A stretch of 64,000 bases of DNA from an uncultured Paracoccaceae bacterium (GCA_938002605.1 CALLAF010000017.1:101261-165260); one strand, 5' to 3'. Counted from the stretch's first letter, positions 51,882-60,876 are shown. The notes: generated from the sequence alone by a model not told the origin. Translations and numbers: made by a program.

Positions 51882-53072
51882 CTATTCGGCAGCGACCCGC
51901 AACCGCGGTGCTGCTTGGGTCAACCGATGTGCGAGGCCCGCCGACAGGTGTGACCAACGGCCAGCAGCCAACGTGCCTTCAACCTGACGGGTTGTGGCAT
52001 TGATAATGGTCAAATCCGCGCGTTTCCCATCCGCAATAACACCGCGATCCCCAAGGCCCATAATACGGGCTGGCCGGGTTGAAATCATCGCCCATGCTTT
52101 GGCCAAATCAACAACATCCGCGTCAGCAAGTGCAAAGGCCGACTGTGCTAATGTTGGGTAGTGATAATCAGACACGAGCGCATCACAAAGCCCATCGCGG
52201 ATCAATGTGACAGCGGCGATATTCCCTGACTGGGAACCGCCGCGCACGACATTGGGTGCGCCCATGATAACAGGGTCAGCCCAAGTGTTCGCCAGTGCGG
52301 CAGCGGCGCGCTGGGTTGGGAATTCGCAAATTTTTGCCCCGATCATAGAGTAATATTCGCGGGTGCGCCCGTCGGGGTCATCATGGCTGCCATAGCGCAC
52401 GGCAAGCCGGTCAAAAGCCGCGGCAAGATTGCAAAGGTAGCGCGGAACCTGTTCGCTTTGATCGCGGGTTGCTTCGACCAGCGCGACATGTTCAGCCGCT
52501 GTGCGCCCAGCGCGGGCTGCCCATGCGGCAATCCGATCAGGGTGGGTTTTCGCGATTTCCAACGCCTCGTCGAGGTGATTATTGAAGATCACGTAGTCGA
52601 TGCCATAGCTTTCAATCGCGGCAATCAGCCGATCTTGGGTGTCGACCGTGTGGGTTTCGCAGCGGATTTGGATACGCAGGTCAGTTAACATCTGATCGCG
52701 GTAATCTGCGTGCGCCTGCATAAAGTCTTCGGCAAAGTCGGGACCACGCCCGCCGCCTTCCCATGACCAGCTTTGCGCCATCCAGGCCGTGGTGACGCCA
52801 TTCGCTGCGGCGTCGCGATCCGTTCCGGCAAGTCCAAACGCCATCGGGAAAGGTGCCGTCGGGCGAGGGGCAAGATGGTGTTCGAACGCATCGCCATGCA
52901 GGTCAATAATGCCCGGAAGGATGTAGTATCCCGCGAGATTGATGCTGGGGCCGCCACCGATTGGGTCATCGCGCATGAAACCTTCACGCACCGATATATT
53001 GCCGGTTTCAATGCGACCGTCGCGCAAAACTTGCGCGCCAGTCATGGACAAGAATGCAATCGGGGGTGTCAT
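51882..53072 (-). CDS. phnM: PhnM-type diphosphatase, first copy
   Basis: A 396-residue amidohydrolase-superfamily enzyme that removes diphosphate from 5-triphosphoribosyl 1-phosphonates before C-P cleavage. The N-terminal beta strands lead to LPGIIDLHGDAFEHH with metal ligands, then IRCETHTVD, FNNHLDEAL, GSHDDPDGR and GAPNVVRGGSQSGN. It is the downstream partner of phnF on the minus strand. A second, divergent copy lies at 59696, so the two are paralogues within one locus and not adjacent duplicates. Confidence 0.9.
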   Translation of the reverse strand: MTPPIAFLSMTGAQVLRDGRIETGNISVREGFMRDDPIGGGPSINLAGYYILPGIIDLHGDAFEHHLAPRPTAPFPMAFGLAGTDRDAAANGVTTAWMAQSWSWEGGGRGPDFAEDFMQAHADYRDQMLTDLRIQIRCETHTVDTQDRLIAAIESYGIDYVIFNNHLDEALEIAKTHPDRIAAWAARAGRTAAEHVALVEATRDQSEQVPRYLCNLAAAFDRLAVRYGSHDDPDGRTREYYSMIGAKICEFPTQRAAAALANTWADPVIMGAPNVVRGGSQSGNIAAVTLIRDGLCDALVSDYHYPTLAQSAFALADADVVDLAKAWAMISTRPARIMGLGDRGVIADGKRADLTIINATTRQVEGTLAAGRWSHLSAGLAHRLTQAAPRLRVAAE

Positions 53073-53141
53073 AGGGTATCGCCTTTAGGTTGTTTTACCC
53101 CATTATGACGCGCTGATGTATCGCCCGTATGACAGTTATAT

Positions 53142-53852
53142 TTATGAATTGTTAACAGTTAGGGTGACACGATCGCCTGCAAACCAGGTATGCCCAAATT
53201 CAATGGGGGCATTTTCTGGATCGACGTTGATCCCGACAGACCGCAATATTGGCGCCCCTTCTGCAATGCGTAAATGCAATGCTTGCGTCGCGTTCGCCTG
53301 TTTTGCGGTCAATCGGGTGGTTGCGCGGGTATAGTCGCAGATACCCTGTCGTTTCAGCGCAGCGGTCACGGAATTGGTCTCGGCGATGTGGTCGCATAAA
53401 TCTGGGAACCGCACTGCCGGAAAGATGCTGCGAAACAGCGCGATAGGTTGGTTATCGGCCAAGGATAACCCGTCATAGACATGCACTTGCTCCCCCGCGC
53501 GAATGGCGAGGGCTTCGGCCTCGCGCGCGTCGGCCGCACGGGTTTCAAGCGCAAGGATTTGCTTTGCAGGCGCGCGGCCCGCCGCAGTCAGGTTTTGGTG
53601 AAACCGGACACGACGGCCAATCGGGTAATCTGTTGGCGTCAACGCCACAAACACCCCGGCGCCGCGCCGCGCATGGACTAGACCGTCATTCGCCATCGCG
53701 GCAAGTGCGCGCCGTACCGTATGACGGTTCACACCAAAGCGCGCCGATAGGGCGGCCTCGGTCGGGAGCTTGTCACCGGGGGCATAGCGCCCTTCGGCGA
53801 TATCGTTTGTCAGCGCGGTGCTGATTGAAGTCCAAATAGCGGTACGGGCCAT
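53142..53852 (-). CDS. phnF: PhnF, GntR/HutC-family regulator of the phn genes
   Basis: A 236-residue repressor-type protein. The N-terminal winged helix contains APGDKLPTEAALSARFGVNR and TVRRALAAMANDGLVHARRG, and the C-terminal UTRA ligand domain spans about 85-230 with LSLADNQPIALFRSIFP. PhnF proteins repress phn genes and respond to phosphonate or phosphate status. It is divergent from phnG, with the probable operator at 53912-53941 and a PHO-box-like repeat just outside its own start. Confidence 0.92.
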   Translation of the reverse strand: MARTAIWTSISTALTNDIAEGRYAPGDKLPTEAALSARFGVNRHTVRRALAAMANDGLVHARRGAGVFVALTPTDYPIGRRVRFHQNLTAAGRAPAKQILALETRAADAREAEALAIRAGEQVHVYDGLSLADNQPIALFRSIFPAVRFPDLCDHIAETNSVTAALKRQGICDYTRATTRLTAKQANATQALHLRIAEGAPILRSVGINVDPENAPIEFGHTWFAGDRVTLTVNNS

Positions 53853-53853
53853 G

Positions 53854-53871
53854 GCGTCACAAAAGTTTCAC
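53854..53871. promoter_or_regulatory. PHO-box-like repeat in the phnF-phnG intergenic region
   Basis: GCGTCAC-AAAA-GTTTCAC, the same 7-4-7 arrangement as TCGTCAC-AAAA-CTTTCAC before phnC. It starts 2 bp from the phnF start codon, about 90 bp upstream of phnG. The match in both halves and in the spacer makes chance less likely, but the distance to the phnG start is longer than at phnC. Confidence 0.5.
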
Positions 53872-53911
53872 ATCATAAGGGATTGCCAGTCACGAATGAC
53901 ATGGCCTAATA

Positions 53912-53941
53912 TTTGTCTAGTTGTATATTAATTTAGACAAA
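53912..53941. promoter_or_regulatory. Probable PhnF operator before phnG
   Basis: An inverted repeat TTTGTCTA (53912-53919) and TAGACAAA (53934-53941) brackets a TATATTA element at 53924-53930 that could be the -10 box of the phnG promoter. A further half site, TGTCTAGA, lies at 53951-53958 at the phnG start. Binding here would block transcription of the C-P lyase genes. Confidence 0.55.
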
Positions 53942-53957
53942 CACACAAGGTGTCTAG

Positions 53958-54413
53958 ATGGCAGAAATGAACGATCCAAACGCTGCGCGCAAAACATGGA
54001 TGAGCCTTTTGGCGAAATCCGATGCTGGCGTTCTGGCCGATATCTGGGCCAAGGCAAATATCTTGCCCGACTTTCGGTTTTTGCGCGCTCCTGAAATCGG
54101 TGGCGTGATGGTGCGCGGGCGTGCGGGCGCCGTTGGTGCTGCATTTAACTTGGGCGAAATGACGGTGACACGTTGTTCCGTGACGCTCGGCAGCGGGGCC
54201 GTTGGTCACGCTTATGTGCAGGGACGCGATAAGAAAAAGGCCGAAATTGCCGCCCAAGTCGACGCGCTGATGCAAACGGATTTGGCCGCACAGGTGGAAG
54301 CGACCGTTTTGGCACCGCTGCGCAATATCGCAGAAACGGCAAAGCAGGCCCGCGCGGCGAAAGCTGCCGCAACAAAGGTCGATTTCTTTACTATGGTTCG
54401 AGGAGAAGATTGA
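53958..54413 (+). CDS. phnG: C-P lyase core subunit PhnG
   Basis: A 151-residue soluble protein. It has the PhnG pattern KTWMSLLAKSD, LRAPEIGGVMVRGRAGAVGAAFNLGEMTVTRCSV and GHAYVQGRDKKKAE. It forms the PhnG2H2I2J2 complex that installs the ribosyl triphosphate and cleaves the C-P bond. The stop overlaps the phnH start region (TTGATG), so translation is coupled. Confidence 0.94.
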   Translation: MAEMNDPNAARKTWMSLLAKSDAGVLADIWAKANILPDFRFLRAPEIGGVMVRGRAGAVGAAFNLGEMTVTRCSVTLGSGAVGHAYVQGRDKKKAEIAAQVDALMQTDLAAQVEATVLAPLRNIAETAKQARAAKAAATKVDFFTMVRGED

Positions 54414-54973
54414 TGCAGGCCGCAATTCTAGAAGGCGGGTTCGGCGATGCTCCAATTGATGCAGCGCGCGCGTTTCGCCAGATTATGACGGCCACGGCAC
54501 AGCCCGGCACAATCAATAAAGTGGCAGGGGCACAACCGCCTAAGCCGTTGTCAATCGCGGCAGGGGTCGTCTTGCTGACGATGTGTGATCCCGAAACGCC
54601 GGTTTTCCTGACGCCCGCATTTGACACTGATGATGTACGCGCATGGATCACTTTTCATACAAGTGCGCCAATTACGACGGCCAAGAACGCCGCGTTTGCG
54701 GTGGGCGCATGGGATGATTTGCCGCTGCATGACTTTTCGATTGGTACGTCTGAATTCCCCGATCGGTCGGCTACTTTGATTGTGGAAACCGCGCATTTGA
54801 GCACCACGGGTGCCACGTTGTGCGGACCGGGGATTAAGGACATGGCGACGCTTTCTTTGCCTGATGTTGCAGCCTTTCAGAACAATGCGTTGCTGTTTCC
54901 ATTGGGGCTCGATTTCATTTTCACCTGCCAAAGCGAACTTGCCGCTTTGCCGCGTACGACAAAGGTTTCTTAA
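54413..54973 (+). CDS. phnH: C-P lyase core subunit PhnH
   Basis: A 186-residue protein starting at the ATG at 54413. FRQIMTATAQPGTI and WDDLPLHDFSIGTSEFPDRSATLIVE are PhnH signatures, as is LCGPGIKD. PhnH has a PLP-transferase-like fold without catalysis and is a structural member of the C-P lyase core complex. phnI starts directly after its stop with no intervening base. Confidence 0.94.
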   Translation: MQAAILEGGFGDAPIDAARAFRQIMTATAQPGTINKVAGAQPPKPLSIAAGVVLLTMCDPETPVFLTPAFDTDDVRAWITFHTSAPITTAKNAAFAVGAWDDLPLHDFSIGTSEFPDRSATLIVETAHLSTTGATLCGPGIKDMATLSLPDVAAFQNNALLFPLGLDFIFTCQSELAALPRTTKVS

Positions 54974-56056
54974 ATGTATGTTGCAGTAAAGGGTGGCGAA
55001 AAGGCGATTGATAACGCCCATGCTTGGCTTGCCGAAGAACGGCGCGGGGATACATCTGTTGCTGAATTGTCTGTGGCGCAAATTCGCGAACAGTTGGCGC
55101 TGGCCGTGAACCGGGTGATGGCGGAAGGATCGCTTTATGATCCCGACTTGGCCGCGCTTGCGATCAAGCAGTCGCGCGGTGATCTGATCGAAGCGATCTT
55201 TTTGATCCGTGCTTACCGCACAACTTTGCCGCGTTTTGGTGGGTCCGAATCCGTCGATACCGAAAAAATGGCCTGTGACCGGCGGGTATCAGCGACGTTT
55301 AAGGACGCGCCGGGCGGGCAGGTGCTTGGACCGACGTTTGACTACACGCACCGTTTGCTAGATTTCAAACTGGCCGCAGATGGGGAGGCACCTCAAGTGC
55401 AAACGGCAGATACGCCAACCGGCGAGACCCCACATATCATGTCGTTTTTGGACCGTGAAAACTTGATTCAAGATGAACCGGCTGGTCCCGAAACCCCCGA
55501 TGATCTGACGCGCGCGCCGCTTGAGCTGCCCGCAAGCCGTGCCCTGCGCCTACAATCGCTAACCCGTGGCGACGAAGGCTTCATCCTTGGCATGGCCTAT
55601 TCGACGCAACGCGGCTACGCCCGCAACCACGCCTTTGTCGCTGAACTGCGGATTGGAGCAGTGCCTGTTGAGATGGATATCCCCGAGTTGGGATTTGCCG
55701 TTGATATTGGCGAGGTCACATTGACTGAATGTGAAACCGTCAATCAATTCCAAGGCTCTAAAACAGAGCCGCCACAGTTCACGCGCGGCTATGGTTTGGT
55801 GTTTGGTATGACCGAACGCAAAGCGATTTCGATGGCGTTGGTTGACCGTGCGTTGCGCTGGAAAGAACTGGGCGAAGACAATGTTGGTGCGCCTGCGCAA
55901 GACGAGGAATTTGTGCTTTATCACGCGGACAATATCCAAGCGACGGGGTTCTTGGAGCATATCAAACTGCCCCATTACGTTGATTTTCAATCAGAACTGG
56001 AACTGATCCGCAAGTTGCGCCGCGAAGCGCAAGCAATGCAGGAGGCGGCAGAATGA
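54974..56056 (+). CDS. phnI: C-P lyase core subunit PhnI
   Basis: A 360-residue protein. MYVAVKGGEKAIDNAHAWLAEERRG and QIREQLALAVNRVMAEGSLYD are diagnostic. PhnI (with G, H and L) catalyses displacement of the adenine of ATP by the phosphonate to give the 5-triphosphoribosyl 1-phosphonate. The length is standard. Its stop overlaps the ATG of a 27-codon frame that leads into phnJ. Confidence 0.95.
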   Translation: MYVAVKGGEKAIDNAHAWLAEERRGDTSVAELSVAQIREQLALAVNRVMAEGSLYDPDLAALAIKQSRGDLIEAIFLIRAYRTTLPRFGGSESVDTEKMACDRRVSATFKDAPGGQVLGPTFDYTHRLLDFKLAADGEAPQVQTADTPTGETPHIMSFLDRENLIQDEPAGPETPDDLTRAPLELPASRALRLQSLTRGDEGFILGMAYSTQRGYARNHAFVAELRIGAVPVEMDIPELGFAVDIGEVTLTECETVNQFQGSKTEPPQFTRGYGLVFGMTERKAISMALVDRALRWKELGEDNVGAPAQDEEFVLYHADNIQATGFLEHIKLPHYVDFQSELELIRKLRREAQAMQEAAE

Positions 56057-56136
56057 ACCCGCGATTTGGCGCAGGCGCCAATGCCTTCGGCGAGAGTATT
56101 TTGAGCAAGATGATATGGGGTGTTGCGCATGTCTGA
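56053..56136 (+). CDS. 27-residue open frame bridging phnI and phnJ
   Basis: The frame begins at an ATG overlapping the phnI stop (ATGA) and ends 8 nt inside phnJ. It encodes 27 residues (start MNPRFGAGANAFGESILSK, end WGVAHV), with no obvious homology. It fills the whole 72-nt gap, an arrangement suited to passing ribosomes from phnI to phnJ, which has only a weak ribosome-binding site of its own. It could be a translational coupler or a true small protein. Confidence 0.45.
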   Translation: MNPRFGAGANAFGESILSKMIWGVAHV

Positions 56137-56998
56137 CTATAACTTTGCGTATCTGGACGAACAAACCAAGCGCATGATCCGCCGCGCGATCCTTAAGGGG
56201 TTGGCGATACCGGGGTATCAGGTGCCATTCGCGAGCCGCGAAATGCCGATGCCTTATGGTTGGGGAACGGGCGGCGTGCAGGTTTCAGCGGCAGTTTTGA
56301 CCCCTGAAGATACGTTTAAGGTCATAGACCAAGGCGCTGATGACACGACGAACGCCGTGTCGATCCGCCGTTTTTTTGAAAAGACCGCCGATGTCGCCGT
56401 GACCGAAGCCACGGGCGAGGCCAGCGTCATCCAGACCCGCCACCGTATCCCAGAACAGGACCTGCGTGAGGACCAGATTTTGGTCTATCAGGTGCCTATT
56501 CCGGAACCGCTCCGGTTTTTGGAACCATCCGAGGTTGAGACCCGCAAGATGCACGCGCTAGAAGAATACGGGCTGATGCATGTGAAGCTTTATGAAGATA
56601 TCTCGCAGCACGGCGCGATTGCGACATCCTACGCGTACCCGGTGAAGGTTGAAGGCCGTTATGTAATGGACCCGTCCCCGATCCCGAAGTTTGACAACCC
56701 GAAGCTCAATATGGCGGGCATCCAGCTGTTTGGTGCGGGCCGTGAACAACGCATTTATGCGGTGCCGCCTTACACAGATGTTGTTAGCCTCGATTTTGAA
56801 GATTACCCGTTTGAAGCCAGCAAAGCGGACCATGCTTGTGATCTATGCGGCAGCACCGACAGCTATCTTGATGAGTTGATCGTTGATGATGCGGGCGGGC
56901 GGATGTTTATGTGTTCAGACACGGATTACTGTTGTTCGCGGCGTAAAGCCGGGCACATCGGCGCGCAAGGCGTTCCTTATGCGGAGGATGCGGCATGA
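56129..56998 (+). CDS. phnJ: C-P lyase radical SAM subunit PhnJ
   Basis: A 289-residue enzyme starting at ATG 56129. The iron-sulfur ligands C237, C240 and C262 (CDLC...MFMCS) and the catalytic C268 (DYCCSRRK) align with the known E. coli PhnJ cysteines. It cleaves the C-P bond of 5-phosphoribosyl 1-phosphonate through a 5'-deoxyadenosyl radical. Other conserved segments are MPMPYGWGTGG and YGLMHVKLYEDI. A GTG at 56120 is a less likely start. The stop overlaps phnK by ATGA. Confidence 0.95.
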   Translation: MSDYNFAYLDEQTKRMIRRAILKGLAIPGYQVPFASREMPMPYGWGTGGVQVSAAVLTPEDTFKVIDQGADDTTNAVSIRRFFEKTADVAVTEATGEASVIQTRHRIPEQDLREDQILVYQVPIPEPLRFLEPSEVETRKMHALEEYGLMHVKLYEDISQHGAIATSYAYPVKVEGRYVMDPSPIPKFDNPKLNMAGIQLFGAGREQRIYAVPPYTDVVSLDFEDYPFEASKADHACDLCGSTDSYLDELIVDDAGGRMFMCSDTDYCCSRRKAGHIGAQGVPYAEDAA

Positions 56999-57765
56999 GC
57001 CCGTTGTTGAATGTTGATGGAATTTCTAAGTTCTACGGCCACCGGATTGGGTGCAAAGACGTGTCGTTTGATCTGTATCCCGGCGAAGTTATGGGCATCG
57101 TAGGTGAAAGTGGATCTGGCAAGTCGACCCTTTTGAATTGTCTCGCGGGGCATCTTGCGCCGGATACTGGCGCGGTGAATTTTGATACCCGCACAAATGG
57201 CATGTGTGACACGGTCACGATGTCTGAACCAGAACGGCGGATGCTTTCGCGCACGGATTGGGCCTTTGTGCACCAACATGCGCGTGATGGGCTGCGCATG
57301 AACGTAAGTGCTGGCGGCAATGTGGGCGAACGGCTGATGGCTGTTGGGGCACGTCACTATGGCGATATCCGCGAACAGGCGACAGATTGGCTTGGTCGGG
57401 TTGAGATTAATGCCGACCGCGTTGATGACCGCCCCACCGCGTTTTCGGGTGGTATGCAGCAACGCTTGCAGATCGCGCGGAACTTGGTGACCGGACCGCG
57501 CCTCGTGTTCATGGATGAACCGACGGGTGGCTTGGACGTGTCTGTGCAGGCCCGCTTGTTGGACCTGCTGCGCGGCTTAGTGCGTGAAATGAACCTCAGC
57601 GCGATTATCGTCACCCATGATTTGGCTGTTGTCCGCCTGCTTGCCGATCGGTTGATGGTCATGAAGGACGGGCATGTCGTTGAAACCGGCCTGACTGATC
57701 AAGTGCTCGACGATCCGCAGCATGGGTATACCCAGCTGTTGGTGTCGTCGGTGCTGCAGGTTTGA
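56995..57765 (+). CDS. phnK: C-P lyase ATP-binding subunit PhnK
   Basis: A 256-residue ABC-type ATPase. [14 protein letters not shown] is Walker [16 protein letters not shown] the signature, and [13 protein letters not shown]alker B; ITSHD-like switch His follows in VTHDLAVV. Dimeric PhnK binds the C-P lyase core and, with PhnL, drives its cycle; it is not a transporter. It overlaps phnJ at its start. Confidence 0.94.
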   Translation: MSPLLNVDGISKFYGHRIGCKDVSFDLYPGEVMGIVGESGSGKSTLLNCLAGHLAPDTGAVNFDTRTNGMCDTVTMSEPERRMLSRTDWAFVHQHARDGLRMNVSAGGNVGERLMAVGARHYGDIREQATDWLGRVEINADRVDDRPTAFSGGMQQRLQIARNLVTGPRLVFMDEPTGGLDVSVQARLLDLLRGLVREMNLSAIIVTHDLAVVRLLADRLMVMKDGHVVETGLTDQVLDDPQHGYTQLLVSSVLQV

Positions 57766-57779
57766 AGAAGGATTACACG

Positions 57780-58463
57780 ATGATCAGTATCGAGAACGTA
57801 TCAAAGTCGTTCACCTTGCATAATCAAGGTGCCGCGACAATCCCGGTGATGACGGGCGCGTCGCTCCAGGTGGCACCTGGCGAATGCGTCGCGTTGGTTG
57901 GGCAATCTGGCTCTGGCAAATCAACGCTGATGCGGATGATTTACGGGAACTATTTGGCTGCTGCTGGTCGGATCATGATCGACGATGTGGATGTGGCCAC
58001 GGCAGCGCCGCGCGAAATATTGCAGTTGCGCCGTTATACATTGGGTTATGTCAGTCAGTTTTTGCGTGTCGTGCCGCGTGTCCCGACGGTCGAGGTTGTG
58101 GCTGATCCTTTGTTGGCAACCGGGGTTGAACGCGGTGCGGCCTTGGCGCGTGCGCAGGTCTTGCTTGAAAATCTGAATATCCCCGAACGGCTTTGGGCGC
58201 TTAGCCCGACGACGTTTTCTGGCGGCGAACAGCAACGCGTGAATATTGCGCGTGGGTTTGCCTATAACTATCCAGCCTTGTTGCTGGATGAGCCGACCGC
58301 GAGCCTTGACGGCAAAAACCGTGAAGTCGTGATGACCATGATTGAAGAAGCTAAGGCGCGCGGTGCTGCAATTATCGGAATTTTTCATGATGAAGCCGCC
58401 CGTGACCGCGTGTGTGACCGCGAGATTGATGTGACTGGTTTTACCCCAAAGGCGGCGGCGTGA
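57780..58463 (+). CDS. phnL: C-P lyase ATP-binding subunit PhnL
   Basis: A 227-residue ABC-type ATPase starting at ATG 57780 with AGAAGGA upstream. [29 protein letters not shown] and [12 protein letters not shown] are Walker A, signature and Walker B. FIP-like helical segment and [16 protein letters not shown] are PhnL features. It supports the PhnGHIJ complex in forming the nucleotide phosphonate. phnN starts by GTGA overlap at its end. Confidence 0.94.
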   Translation: MISIENVSKSFTLHNQGAATIPVMTGASLQVAPGECVALVGQSGSGKSTLMRMIYGNYLAAAGRIMIDDVDVATAAPREILQLRRYTLGYVSQFLRVVPRVPTVEVVADPLLATGVERGAALARAQVLLENLNIPERLWALSPTTFSGGEQQRVNIARGFAYNYPALLLDEPTASLDGKNREVVMTMIEEAKARGAAIIGIFHDEAARDRVCDREIDVTGFTPKAAA

Positions 58464-59002
58464 CCGGGCGTTTCATCTGCGTTGTTGGCCCATCTGGCGT
58501 TGGCAAAGACAGCGTCATGCACGCGATGGCAGCGGCTGAACCCCGGCTTGTACCGGTGCGCCGTGTGATCACGCGGCCCAGTGAAGCAGGTGGCGAAGAT
58601 TTTGACGGTGTGACCGAGACGCAGTTTTCAGCAATGGAAGCCGCAGGTAAATTTGCCCTATCGTGGCCTGCACATGGGCTGCGCTATGGCATCCCCGTGG
58701 GCGTAGATGATGTGCTTGCATCCGGGCAAGACGTGTTGGCGAACCTGTCACGTGCACAGTTGATCGCCGCACAGGAGCGTTTCGCGCATACCGCGTTTAT
58801 TGCGCTGACAGCATCGCGCGACGTGTTGGAAAAGCGGCTGCTGGCGCGTGGCCGCGAGACGGTAGAGCAAGTGGCAGGCCGATTGGACCGCGCAAGTTTC
58901 GCGCTGCCTGATGGGATACATGCGCATGAGATCGACAATAGTGGGACGCTCGATTTTACGGTCAGTGCAGTCTTGAACCTGCTTTACCCCGACAGGTCAT
59001 AA
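58460..59002 (+). CDS. phnN: Ribose 1,5-bisphosphate phosphokinase PhnN
   Basis: A 180-residue P-loop kinase starting at GTG 58460, which overlaps the phnL stop. [16 protein letters not shown] is the P-loop, [19 protein letters not shown] the lid region with family residues, and [18 protein letters not shown] a typical guanylate-kinase-like core. It phosphorylates ribose 1,5-bisphosphate to PRPP, recycling the ribose of C-P lyase. The 3' end overlaps the convergent 2H phosphoesterase gene by 19 nt. Confidence 0.92.
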   Translation: MTGRFICVVGPSGVGKDSVMHAMAAAEPRLVPVRRVITRPSEAGGEDFDGVTETQFSAMEAAGKFALSWPAHGLRYGIPVGVDDVLASGQDVLANLSRAQLIAAQERFAHTAFIALTASRDVLEKRLLARGRETVEQVAGRLDRASFALPDGIHAHEIDNSGTLDFTVSAVLNLLYPDRS

Positions 59003-59661
59003 CGATGGACTTCATGGAACATACCCGCAGCGTCCTCGCCCATCAGCGAAATCTGATTGATCGGAAACGGGCGCGGCACAAGCGGCAGCAGATGCGGCGC
59101 CAGCGCGTCGGTTACATCCGCGCCCAAGCCTGGGTCGATGCGCCCCGACAGGGTCAGGTGGAAATGGAAATCGGCGTCTACATAGGGGTAGCCCCAAGCC
59201 ATCAAATTGGCTTCTTGCCGGTCGGTCAGGTTGGCCTTGCGACGACGGGCCAGTTCATCTGGTGGGGCAGGGGCGCGGAATGGATCAAGCGTCTCAATGA
59301 TCGATTGCGTGAATGCGTTCAGCACGGTGACGTCACCGCGCGGGCGCAACGCCAAGAACCCGCGATGATGTTTCAGCGCCAGCCCGGCCAAGCTGAAGGC
59401 GGGCATTGTCACGGCCAGCGCTGCCGTCGCATCTGCCAGATCGTCGGGGCTGTAACCGGCGGCCAGCCGAAATGGCGCCTTGAGCGTTGCATGGATGCCG
59501 TATTTGCGCGGCACCAGCGTCAGCGCTGCCACATCAAAGTCAGCGATTTGCGGATGGGGGCATGCGCGCCCCGCCCGATTATCCCAGCCCAGCCAAGCGG
59601 AGCAGAAATCTGCAAGTGGGCCGGGCGGCGGGGTGTAGAAAATTGCGTATCGTTCAAACAT
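58984..59661 (-). CDS. DUF1045 2H phosphoesterase-like phosphonate metabolism protein
   Basis: A 225-residue protein from the ATG at 59661. It has two His motifs, HATLKAPF near residue 57 and HFHLTLSGRI near residue 166, as in the 2H phosphoesterase superfamily (LigT-like cyclic phosphodiesterases). The family is repeatedly found in phn operons. A role opening the cyclic phosphate made by the PhnP-less route is possible: no phnP is visible in this window, so this protein may substitute for PhnP. It is divergent from the second phnM, with 34 nt between them, and convergent with phnN. Confidence 0.85.
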   Translation of the reverse strand: MFERYAIFYTPPPGPLADFCSAWLGWDNRAGRACPHPQIADFDVAALTLVPRKYGIHATLKAPFRLAAGYSPDDLADATAALAVTMPAFSLAGLALKHHRGFLALRPRGDVTVLNAFTQSIIETLDPFRAPAPPDELARRRKANLTDRQEANLMAWGYPYVDADFHFHLTLSGRIDPGLGADVTDALAPHLLPLVPRPFPINQISLMGEDAAGMFHEVHRYDLSG

Positions 59662-59695
59662 ATCCCACTCTTTGCCAAGGTAGCGTGACAGATCC

Positions 59696-60841
59696 ATGAC
59701 AGATGAAACAATCCTCGCCAATGCCCAGATCATTCTTGCCGATGAGGTGATTACCGGTAGCCTGAAAATGCAGGGCGATACTATTACGGATATCGCGCAG
59801 GGTGCGCAGGTGACCAACGGGGCAATCGACTGCGGCGGCGATTTTGTCAGCCCCGGTATGATTGAGCTGCACACGGATAATCTTGAACGCCATATTAGCC
59901 CTCGGCCCAAGGTCGATTGGCCGCATCGCGCTGCCATTGTGGCGCATGACCGTGAATTGGCGGGCTGTGGAATTACCACAGTGTATGATGCGATCCGGGT
60001 TGGTTCTATCGTGTCGGGAAACGGGAAACGGTATGGCAAATACGCGCGCCAAATGGCCGATGAAATTCTACAAATGCGCGATTTAGGCGTGTTGAAAATC
60101 AGTCATCATATTCATCTTAGGGCCGAGATATGTTCAGAGACATTGGTCGAAGAATTGGCCGAATTTGGCGAAGCCGACCGTATTGGAATCGTGTCGTTGA
60201 TGGATCACACACCGGGGCAACGCCAGTTTAGCGACCTGCAGAAATACGAGGATTATGTCTGCGGGAAACACAATATGGACCGGTCAGAGTTTCCGGCTTA
60301 TGTTGAGTTCTTAACAGCGTTGCAGGCGCGTCTGGGCCACGACCATGAAGCGGCCGCTGTTGCCGCCGCACAGCGCTATGGTGCGACCTTGGCCAGCCAT
60401 GATGATACAACAGCAACGCAGGTGGCCACCAGCCACGCCCATGGCATCACATTGGCGGAATTTCCAACGACTGTTGAGGCCGCAAATGCCTGTCATGACG
60501 TTGGGATTGCCACGATCATGGGCGCGCCGAACCTTGTGCGGGGCGGATCGCATTCTGGCAATGTCGCAGCGCATGAATTGGCGCGATTGGACCGGCTGGA
60601 CATTCTGTCGTCCGATTACGTTCCTGCGGCGCTATTGCTGGGTGCTGCGAAAGTCGCGCAGATCTGGGGGAACTGGGCGCGGGGATTGGCGACCGTGACA
60701 TCTGCGCCCGCTCAAAAGGTACATCTTGATGATCGTGGCATGCTCGCGATTGGTAAACGTGCGGATGTCATGCGTTTTGCCGTTGTGAACGACCTGCCGC
60801 TTGTGCAATCGGTTTGGGCCGCCGGGCGTGGCGTGGCCTAG
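59696..60841 (+). CDS. phnM: PhnM-type diphosphatase, second copy
   Basis: A 381-residue amidohydrolase that makes 5-phosphoribosyl 1-phosphonate from the triphosphate. The metal site is in SPGMIELHTDNLERH, and HHIHLRAEICSE, LMDHTPGQRQF, SHDDTTATQVATSHAHGI and GAPNLVRGGSHSGN follow. This copy is closer to the classical C-P lyase PhnM (with the DHTPGQRQ segment) than the one at 51882. It is the last plus-strand gene of the locus and ends at a terminator. Confidence 0.94.
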   Translation: MTDETILANAQIILADEVITGSLKMQGDTITDIAQGAQVTNGAIDCGGDFVSPGMIELHTDNLERHISPRPKVDWPHRAAIVAHDRELAGCGITTVYDAIRVGSIVSGNGKRYGKYARQMADEILQMRDLGVLKISHHIHLRAEICSETLVEELAEFGEADRIGIVSLMDHTPGQRQFSDLQKYEDYVCGKHNMDRSEFPAYVEFLTALQARLGHDHEAAAVAAAQRYGATLASHDDTTATQVATSHAHGITLAEFPTTVEAANACHDVGIATIMGAPNLVRGGSHSGNVAAHELARLDRLDILSSDYVPAALLLGAAKVAQIWGNWARGLATVTSAPAQKVHLDDRGMLAIGKRADVMRFAVVNDLPLVQSVWAAGRGVA

Positions 60842-60848
60842 TGCGCAA

Positions 60849-60876
60849 AAAGGGCACCACAAAATGGGTGCCCTTT
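60849..60876. terminator. Bidirectional terminator between phnM and csp
   Basis: AAAGGGCACC (60849-60858) pairs perfectly with GGTGCCCTTT (60867-60876) around an 8-nt loop, in the 58-nt gap between the convergent phnM and cold shock genes. A- and T-rich flanks are present on both sides. Confidence 0.75.

Noticed and set aside
53928..54455. Minus-strand open frame across phnG
   Set aside because: Overlaps phnG and its promoter region; shadow frame.
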